Source: Gammaproteobacteria bacterium UBA3067 (GTDB taxonomy: Bacteria > Pseudomonadota > Gammaproteobacteria > Pseudomonadales > UBA3067). Taken from it: 15,320 nucleotides of DNA. Made by a program: the position numbers and the translations under genes. Location of the stretch: the NCBI GenBank assembly GCA_002366835.1, contig DFBZ01000167.1:21694-37013 (forward strand), read 5' to 3'. The notes under the pieces are model-generated. The model was not told the origin of the DNA, ran no database searches, and saw only the letters and a program-made list of their open reading frames with translations. Of the stretch, positions 7,123 through 12,768 are shown one piece after another (the stretch's first letter is position 1; each line of letters starts with the position of its first letter).

Positions 7123-7137
7123 GCACCAGTTTGGTGC
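7123..7137 (-). promoter_or_regulatory. NtrC-type enhancer site
   Basis: GCACCA-GTT-TGGTGC is a perfect 15-bp palindrome that matches the core of the NtrC consensus TGCACCA-N3-TGGTGCA. Its centre is about 144 bp upstream of the predicted channel-gene start, within the usual range for NtrC enhancers at sigma-54 promoters. Confidence 0.7.
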
Positions 7138-7301
7138 GACCTTCTTCTGGCGATACCAAAGGAATGCAGAGAATAAAATGTGAGAGGCAATGTCTGCGGC
7201 GGAAGCTTGGGCTTGATGCGCTTAATCTTTGGCCCTGGCTTCAGCAAGCGGGGCCTCAGAAATTCTAAGCTGGATGTGCTGCAGCTCTTCATCAATAATA
7301 C
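7138..7301. other. Spacer with no recognised gene
   Basis: A 68-codon minus-strand frame (7089-7295) covers this stretch and also the NtrC-like site. It has no ribosome site and no family resemblance I can name, so no gene is called. It could be a degraded gene end left beside the inserted element. Confidence 0.35.
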
Positions 7302-7305
7302 CTAG

Positions 7306-7590
7306 CAGGCTGTTGAAATTCGCTGAATTGAGTCAGGTGCAAGGCAAAATTAAGCGAAAAGGCGGACGACCCCATGGACGGGGGAGGTACGGTTCCATGG
7401 ACGGAACCGGTAGAGCCGAGTCGGGAACAGAGGCCGAGAGCGACGCAGGATGCTAACGCCGAGTTTACAGGTGTAAATGAGCAGAGCCTGCCCCGTGAAA
7501 CGCTTTGGGTACTTTGAGTGCGATTTTACCGAAAGTAGGCGCCTTAAGCGACGCAGTAGATGGCCAAGTCAGTAGAGTTTCAACAGCCTG
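7306..7590. mobile_element. 285-bp MITE-like non-autonomous element with 13-bp terminal inverted repeats
   Basis: The left end CAGGCTGTTGAAA (7306-7318) and the right end TTTCAACAGCCTG (7578-7590) are perfect reverse complements. CTAG flanks both ends (7302-7305 and 7591-7594) and may be a 4-bp target duplication; being palindromic it extends the inverted repeat to 17 bp. There is no transposase. A second copy of the right end lies at 1-60, so the element is dispersed. The interior carries two hairpins with the same loop (7370-7408). It lies between the nitrogen block and the restriction locus and ends about 120 bp before the likely hsdM start. Confidence 0.8.
7370..7408. repeat. Two hairpins with an identical ATGGAC loop inside the MITE
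   Basis: CCCC-ATGGAC-GGGG (7370-7383) and GGTTCC-ATGGAC-GGAACC (7391-7408) are perfect stem-loops with the same six-base loop but different stem sequences, 7 bp apart. The pattern suggests selection for structure plus loop, as in a protein-recognition or RNA motif. Confidence 0.6.
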
Positions 7591-7712
7591 CTAGGGGTAA
7601 AGGCTACTCTAGCAGCCATATGCGCCAAGCCGGTTTGCGGACAATCAACAAACATAGAAACCTCACTACACGCCACTGGCTACGAGAAACAACAGGTAAT
7701 GCAGGCATGGGA

Positions 7713-9581
7713 ATGATAGGAAAACGCACACTGCTTGAATGTCTTGAAAAAAAGACGCTGCGCAAGCTGGTAGATGCTGCCGAACTAAACCTAAGAGCCA
7801 ACGCAAGCCATCAGGCGCTGGTTGATGCCTTAGTTGCAAAACGTTCAATTAAACCTGATCACCATATCCTTCCGGCGCTAAGCCTCACTGAACTTAAAAC
7901 AGTCTGTGATATTGCCGAGTTAAGTAGAAAGGGGAAAAAGGCTGACCTGCTTGCACGTCTTGTCGCGTGTTATCAACCTAGCTCTAAAGCCGCCTCTCAA
8001 AACAAAAAAACAGCGCCTACTAAAGCAAAGCCTTCGGCGAAAAAATCGCCATCATTCCTTAAAAGCACTCAGAAAAAGGCAAAAAATAACCCTATGTTCG
8101 AACAAACCTTTAAAAATATCGACGACATCTTTCACAAAGATGCAGGCTGTTCCAGCGAGCTAGACTACACCGAGCAATCATCATGGATGTTATTCCTTAA
8201 ATACCTCGACGACCTGGAGTACACAAAATCCCAAGAAGCCGAGCTACTAGGGGAAGCATACCAATACATCATTGATGAACCGCACCGCTGGGGGTCTTGG
8301 GCAGCACCTAAAGACGAACACGGTGAATTTGACCACAACAACGCCCTCACCGGTGATGACTTGATGGACTACGTGGACGGCGAGCTATTCCCCTACCTTA
8401 AAGGCTTTAAACAGCGCGCTGAAAGCCCCAACAGCATCGAATACAAAATTGGTGAAATATTCGGCGAAATTAAAAACAAAATACAAAGCGGCTATTCACT
8501 GCGTGATGCGCTAGAAAAAGTCGATGAACTGCGCTTTCGCTCGCAGGAAGAAAAACACGAGCTATCACACCTCTACGAAAGCAAAATCAAAAACATGGGC
8601 AATGCCGGGCGTAACGGTGGCGAATACTACACCCCACGGCCACTAATTCGCGCCATGGTCGACGTACTGCAACCGCAAATCGGTGAAACGATTTACGACG
8701 GCGCAGCCGGTTCTGCAGGCTTCTTATGTGAAGCCTACGACTATTTAAGACAAGGTGGCCGTGCGGGCAGTGAAGGCAGCGAGGGTAAAAAGTCACTGTC
8801 CACCACCGACCTTCTTACCCTGCAAGAAAACACCTTCTACGCCAAAGAGAAAAAATCACTCGCCTACGTCATTGCCATTATGAATATGATTCTGCATGGC
8901 ATCGAAGCCCCCAATGTCATCCACACCAATACACTGGGTGAAAACCTGCGTGATATTACCCCCAGCAATCAGCACGATGTGATACTGGCGAACCCGCCCT
9001 TTGGCGGCAAAGAGCGCAAAGAAGTGCAGCAAAACTTCCCCATTAAAACCGGTGAAACCGCCTTCTTGTTTTTGCAGCACTTTATCAAAATGCTCAAACC
9101 CGGTGGCCGTGCCGCCATCGTCATTAAAAATACTTTTTTATCCAATACCGATAACGCCGCCATTGCCCTGCGTAAAGAGTTACTGGAAAACTGCAACTTA
9201 CATACGGTGCTCGATTGCCCAGCCAAAACCTTTTTAGGGGCGGGGGTAAAAACCGTGGTGTTGTTTTTCACCAAGGGCGAGCCCACACAAAAGACTTGGT
9301 TCTATCAGCTCGACCCAGGGCGCAGCTTGGGTAAAACCAACCCGCTGAACGATAACGACTTAAAAGAATTTATTGAACTGCAAAAGAGATTGGAAGTATC
9401 TGAAAAGTCATGGAGCGTTGATGTCAGTGATCTTGATGAAAGCTATGACCTTCAATTGAAAAATCCAAATCAGGAGGAAGAAAAGCAGCTGAGGACTCCT
9501 AAGGCAATCATAGCCGAGATTATTGCTCTAGATAAGGAAAGCGAAGAATTACTTAGTCGAATTGAAGGGCTAATCGAATGA
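7713..9581 (+). CDS. hsdM: Type I restriction-modification system methyltransferase subunit HsdM, with N-terminal SAP-like domains
   Basis: 622-aa N6-adenine methyltransferase subunit. The typical HsdM sequence begins only at residue 128 (MFEQTFKNIDDIFHKDAG, ATG at 8094). SAM-binding motif I is DGAAGSAGFL (329-338), the subfamily form of DPACGTGGFL; the catalytic motif is NPPF (427-430); the C-terminus (589-622) is helical. Before residue 128 lie two SAP-like helix-loop-helix segments (about 6-44 and 54-86) and a Lys/Ser-rich linker (89-125). I chose ATG 7713 (CAGG 7 bp upstream); ATG 7707 is close. The frame stays open to ATG 7560, but that codon lies inside the MITE and is not credible. The stop overlaps the hsdS start (ATGA). 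From about 9385 base composition becomes more AT-rich, like the first part of hsdS. Confidence 0.93.
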   Translation: MIGKRTLLECLEKKTLRKLVDAAELNLRANASHQALVDALVAKRSIKPDHHILPALSLTELKTVCDIAELSRKGKKADLLARLVACYQPSSKAASQNKKTAPTKAKPSAKKSPSFLKSTQKKAKNNPMFEQTFKNIDDIFHKDAGCSSELDYTEQSSWMLFLKYLDDLEYTKSQEAELLGEAYQYIIDEPHRWGSWAAPKDEHGEFDHNNALTGDDLMDYVDGELFPYLKGFKQRAESPNSIEYKIGEIFGEIKNKIQSGYSLRDALEKVDELRFRSQEEKHELSHLYESKIKNMGNAGRNGGEYYTPRPLIRAMVDVLQPQIGETIYDGAAGSAGFLCEAYDYLRQGGRAGSEGSEGKKSLSTTDLLTLQENTFYAKEKKSLAYVIAIMNMILHGIEAPNVIHTNTLGENLRDITPSNQHDVILANPPFGGKERKEVQQNFPIKTGETAFLFLQHFIKMLKPGGRAAIVIKNTFLSNTDNAAIALRKELLENCNLHTVLDCPAKTFLGAGVKTVVLFFTKGEPTQKTWFYQLDPGRSLGKTNPLNDNDLKEFIELQKRLEVSEKSWSVDVSDLDESYDLQLKNPNQEEEKQLRTPKAIIAEIIALDKESEELLSRIEGLIE

Positions 9582-10813
9582 GTGAATGTCGTATCGAGAA
9601 ATTAGGCGAAGTATGCGATTTTATCGGCGGCTCTCAACCCCCGAAGGCTACTTTTCTATATGATCTTTCTGATGTTGATGAAACAGAATATGTTAGATTA
9701 ATTCAAATTAGAGATTATAAGTCTGACAAGCACATTGTATATATTCCTAAATCGAGCACTAGGAAATTTTGTAGTGCGGATGATGTCATGATAGGCCGTT
9801 ATGGCCCCCCTGTTTTTCAAATTTTGAAGGGGCTTGAAGGGGCCTATAATGTTGCGCTTATGAAAGCAGTTCCAAAGACTGAAGAACTAGATAGGGATTA
9901 TCTCTTCAGATTTTTGGAATCACCAGAAGTGCAGAATTACATTATAAAATTATCTGAAAGAGCTGCAGGGCAAACGGGAGTAAATAAACCCGCATTGCAC
10001 GATTATCCAATACTTGTTCCTCCCATCCCCGAACAAAAACGCATAGTCGCCATCCTAGATCAAGCCTTTGCCGGTATCGAGCTAGCCCGCGCCAAGACCG
10101 AACAAAACCTCCTTAACGCCCGCGAACTGTTTGAAAGCTATTTGCAGCAGGTGTTTAGCCAGCGTGGTGAGGGGTGGGTTGAGCTAACTCTAGGTCAAGC
10201 AACCGGAGGAGTGTGCACAGGACCGTTTGGCTCTTTACTTCATAAAAGTGACTATATCGAAAATGGAATTCCGCTTGTTAATCCTGCACACATCACAATG
10301 ACAGGTATTGAGCCAGACTCTAGAAAAACGGTGTCCAAAGAAAATGCGGCTCGCCTTTCAAATTATGTTATGCGACAGGGTGATATTGTTATCGGGCGAC
10401 GGGGCGAAATGGGGCGTTGCGCCCTAATTACGGAAAAGGAAGATGGTTTTTTATGTGGCACTGGGAGCTTTTTAATTAGGGCATCAGACCGATTTCACGG
10501 GGGGTATTTAGCTAGATACTTAAGATCTGCTAATTGCAAAGCTAGACTTGAGAAAATTGCAGGTGGTGCTGTTATGCCAAATTTGAGCAACACTCAGTTG
10601 AGCAGCTTAAACCTCTTTGTGCCACCTATCGATAAACAAAATGAAATTATAGAGTTGATTGATCTACTAGCAATTGAATCAGAGGCGATAGTTTCAATTT
10701 ATCAGAAAAAATTAGAAGCTTTGAACGAACTCAAAAAATCCATTCTACAAAAGGCCTTCTCCGGCGAATTAACAAAAGCGCCAGCTACTAAAACAAATAA
10801 AGGAGCGGCCTAA
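9578..10813 (+). CDS. hsdS: Type I restriction-modification system specificity subunit HsdS
   Basis: 411-aa subunit that sets the bipartite DNA target for both methylation and cleavage. Layout: target-recognition domain 1 (about 1-147), central conserved helix (PPIPEQKRIVAILDQAFAG to about 195), target-recognition domain 2 (about 196-347), and C-terminal conserved helix (PPIDKQNEIIELID to KKSILQKAFSGEL, 348-397). Both recognition domains are encoded by AT-rich DNA while the central helix is GC-richer, a mosaic that fits exchange of specificity domains. It starts inside the hsdM stop (ATGA) and ends on the fic start (TAATG). The target sequence cannot be read from the protein. It appears intact. 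Confidence 0.94.
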   Translation: MSECRIEKLGEVCDFIGGSQPPKATFLYDLSDVDETEYVRLIQIRDYKSDKHIVYIPKSSTRKFCSADDVMIGRYGPPVFQILKGLEGAYNVALMKAVPKTEELDRDYLFRFLESPEVQNYIIKLSERAAGQTGVNKPALHDYPILVPPIPEQKRIVAILDQAFAGIELARAKTEQNLLNARELFESYLQQVFSQRGEGWVELTLGQATGGVCTGPFGSLLHKSDYIENGIPLVNPAHITMTGIEPDSRKTVSKENAARLSNYVMRQGDIVIGRRGEMGRCALITEKEDGFLCGTGSFLIRASDRFHGGYLARYLRSANCKARLEKIAGGAVMPNLSNTQLSSLNLFVPPIDKQNEIIELIDLLAIESEAIVSIYQKKLEALNELKKSILQKAFSGELTKAPATKTNKGAA

Positions 10814-11940
10814 TGTCAAAACCTTATCAGCCCGATCCCTTGCCGCTTGAAAACTTGGACTATCGCCAGCTGTTTGCTTTAGTGGGTGAGGCCAATGCGG
10901 AGCTGGCGCGTTACGATGGTTTATTGCAGGGCATTCCTAACCCAGCGGTAATGCTTTCGCCATTAACCACTCAGGAAGCGGTGCTTTCATCAAAAATTGA
11001 AGGTACACAAGCCACCGTGGATGAAGTCTTGGAACAGGAGGCGGGCTTAGAAAAAAAAGGGGAGAAATACAAGGATATTCAGGAAATATCCAATTACCGC
11101 TCGGCCCTTTATCAAGCCAGCGAACATTTAAAAACGTATCCGATTCGCTTGTCGTTTATTTTGGATTTGCACCGCATATTATTAAGTAGCGTGCGCGGGC
11201 AAGGCAAAACCCCTGGGGAGTTTCGTAAAGACCAAAACTGGATTGGTCGTGCAGGCTGCACCCTGGAAGAGGCCAGTTTTGTGCCACCTTCACCATTGCA
11301 GTTACTTGATCATTTGCAAGCATGGCAAGACTATTTAGACTTTGATGACAGTGATTTTTTATTGCAAGTGGCGGTAGCCCATGCACAGTTTGAATTACTG
11401 CACCCCTTTAAAGATGGTAATGGCCGTATTGGGCGTTTGTTAATTCCCTTATTTCTATTCCAGAAAAAAGCGCTGTCCCAGCCGATGTTTTATTTAAGTG
11501 AATACCTTGAGGCAAACCGTGATGAATATTATCAGCGCCTCGGGGCTATCTCACAAGAGGGTGACTGGAATGGCTGGATTGCCTTTTTTCTTAAAGCGAT
11601 AACCGTACAGGCCAAGCAAAACAGTACGCGCGTAAAAGCCATTATGGCGCTATATGATGACATGAAGCTGCGTATTCACGAGATTACCCACTCCCAATAC
11701 TCCGTGTATTTATTAGATGCCTTGTTTAGTCATCCAATATTTAAAACCACGGATATGGTGACGCGCTTTAGCCAAGAGCATGGCATTCATGAAAAAACCA
11801 CACCTGGGTTACTGAGGCAATTAAAAGAAGCCGGTGTATTGATGGAGTTACAAGCAGGCCGTGGCCGCAAAGCGGCGGTATTATGTTTTCCTGAGTTGTT
11901 AAATTTGACTGAAGGGCACGAGATATTCACAAAACCTTGA
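10813..11940 (+). CDS. Fic family protein (probable AMP transferase) inside the restriction locus
   Basis: 375-aa Fic protein with the full catalytic motif HPFKDGNGRIGR (197-208), expected to transfer AMP or a related moiety to a protein hydroxyl. SSKIEGT (59-65) fits the (S/T)xxxE(G/N) inhibitory helix motif, with Glu63 as the gatekeeper and at the N-terminal side, making this a class II, self-inhibited enzyme. The C-terminus (about 285-365) looks like a winged-helix DNA-binding domain. The ATG overlaps the hsdS stop and has AGGAG 7 bp upstream, so it is translated with hsdMS. Fic genes are known in other type I loci, but their targets there are not established to my knowledge. It may modify a system subunit or act as a guard toxin; both are inference. 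Confidence 0.93.
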   Translation: MSKPYQPDPLPLENLDYRQLFALVGEANAELARYDGLLQGIPNPAVMLSPLTTQEAVLSSKIEGTQATVDEVLEQEAGLEKKGEKYKDIQEISNYRSALYQASEHLKTYPIRLSFILDLHRILLSSVRGQGKTPGEFRKDQNWIGRAGCTLEEASFVPPSPLQLLDHLQAWQDYLDFDDSDFLLQVAVAHAQFELLHPFKDGNGRIGRLLIPLFLFQKKALSQPMFYLSEYLEANRDEYYQRLGAISQEGDWNGWIAFFLKAITVQAKQNSTRVKAIMALYDDMKLRIHEITHSQYSVYLLDALFSHPIFKTTDMVTRFSQEHGIHEKTTPGLLRQLKEAGVLMELQAGRGRKAAVLCFPELLNLTEGHEIFTKP

Positions 11941-11959
11941 GTAGTATAAATGAAGAATA

Positions 11960-12017
11960 AGGCTCCTCTACGTAGTTTGAGGAGCCTACAGACTCCACAA
12001 ACTACGTAGAGGAGCCT
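11960..12017. repeat. Long inverted repeat (cruciform) just after fic
   Basis: AGGCTCCTCTACGTAGTTTG (11960-11979) pairs perfectly with 11998-12017; after one mismatch four more pairs follow, leaving an 8-base loop (11985-11992). The left arm can also fold on itself (AGGCTCCT/AGGAGCCT). No T-run follows. It could end or process the hsdMS-fic transcript, or be a recombination or protein-binding site. Confidence 0.8.
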
Positions 12018-12041
12018 GAATATAATTTCACGCTCCACAAA
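11993..12041 (+). repeat. 49-bp direct repeat, left copy
   Basis: Begins CTCCACAAACTACGTAGAGG and ends ATTTCACGCTCCACAAA; 46 of 49 bases equal the copy at 12598-12646, 605 bp away. It shares its first half with the right arm of the cruciform. Confidence 0.8.
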
Positions 12042-12082
12042 TAGCCTAAAAGTAATTAATGTGCAGCTAAAAGCAGCTTTCG

Positions 12083-12206
12083 TTTCTTAACCCGTTCTTG
12101 ACTGCCTGTGTATATTTCGACCAAATAGCAAGGCTGAATAATTAAAATATACATATAAAACAATGCTATAACTGTTATTAGGTTTCTTAACTGGCTCTTA
12201 ATTGCG
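12083..12206 (+). repeat. Repeat unit A: 82-bp repeat plus paired 24-bp motif
   Basis: The 82 bp at 12083-12164 match 12408-12489 at 76 positions. The opening 24-bp motif TTTCTTAACCCGTTCTTGAC (12083-12106) recurs at 12183-12206 in diverged form (TTTCTTAACTGGCTCTTAAT), exactly 100 bp later. No ORF or clear promoter is seen in it. Confidence 0.75.
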
Positions 12207-12279
12207 ACGAGTCATAGCAAAAGAATAAGTACTCTCTGATTAAGCTACTCGGACTAGATCAAGCTTACATTAGAATAGT

Positions 12280-12355
12280 CATATGTAAGGCTAGCCCTTA
12301 AAAATCCATATATAGGTTTCTATATATCCACATAAAACTGCTTACCTTACATATG
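12280..12355. repeat. Inverted repeat between units A and B
   Basis: CATATGTAAGG (12280-12290) and CCTTACATATG (12345-12355) are perfect 11-bp arms. The AT-rich loop holds an inner ATATATA/TATATAT hairpin, and a third TATGTAAGG lies just after, allowing alternative pairing. Confidence 0.65.
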
Positions 12356-12407
12356 GCTTGTATTATGTAAGGTAGAGCTTGGTTTGGATTTAACGCGCCG
12401 TAAACAG

Positions 12408-12531
12408 TTTCTTAACCCGCTCTTGATTGCCTGTGTATATTTCAACCAAATAGTAAGGCTGAATAATTAGAATATACTTATAAAACAATAAGATAAGAAT
12501 AACCTACTTTCTTAACCGGTTCTTGATTATG
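12408..12531 (+). repeat. Repeat unit B: 82-bp repeat plus paired 24-bp motif
   Basis: Second copy of unit A, offset 325 bp. Its 24-bp motif occurs at 12408-12431 and again at 12508-12531 (TTTCTTAACCGGTTCTTGAT), again exactly 100 bp apart. The 18-bp stretch between the 82-bp block and the second motif is not conserved with unit A. Confidence 0.75.
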
Positions 12532-12597
12532 ACCCGCTAAGGCAAAAACAGCGGTAACGCACGGCGGCGTAACAAGCTGTTTTGTGGCGTGTGCAGG

Positions 12598-12646
12598 CTC
12601 CACAAACTACGTAGAGGAGCCTGAATTCCATTTCACGCTCCACAAA
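12598..12646 (+). repeat. 49-bp direct repeat, right copy
   Basis: Right-hand partner of 11993-12041, with three mismatches (TCC for ATA in the middle). The two copies bracket units A and B and the inverted repeat between them. Confidence 0.8.
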
Positions 12647-12647
12647 C

Positions 12648-12679
12648 CGCGTAGAGGAGTTTTCACGCTCCTCTACGCG
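12648..12679. repeat. Hairpin of the same repeat family upstream of hsdR
   Basis: CGCGTAGAGGAG (12648-12659) and CTCCTCTACGCG (12668-12679) are perfect 12-bp arms with an 8-base loop. The arms are variants of the CTACGTAGAGGAG core of the cruciform after fic, changed at matching positions on both arms. Confidence 0.75.
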
Positions 12680-12702
12680 CTTCTTAAGGCATAAGTTGAT
12701 CT

Positions 12703-12731
12703 TTGACTGGAGATGTTTTTTATTTCATTAT
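12703..12731 (+). promoter_or_regulatory. Candidate sigma-70 promoter for hsdR
   Basis: TTGACT (12703-12708) and CATTAT (12726-12731) are 17 bp apart; the -10 box matches 4 of 6 positions. Transcription would start about 25-30 bp before the hsdR start, giving hsdR expression independent of hsdMS-fic. Confidence 0.45.
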
Positions 12732-12768
12732 AAATCAGTCAGTTAAAATAAAAGGATGTTAATTGCAG

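Noticed and set aside
7089..7456. Small frames on both strands (7089-7295 minus, 7229-7456 plus)
   Set aside because: They run across the NtrC-like site or the MITE end, have no ribosome sites and no recognisable family.
12083..12531. CRISPR-like array
   Set aside because: Only four imperfect 24-bp copies; the intervening 76-bp stretches are themselves repeated rather than unique, spacing is irregular overall (100, 225, 100 bp starts), and there are no cas genes.
12541..12600. attC-like core (GCGTAACAAGC) before the right 49-bp repeat
   Set aside because: Only one core-like half is visible, without a matching partner or cassette gene.
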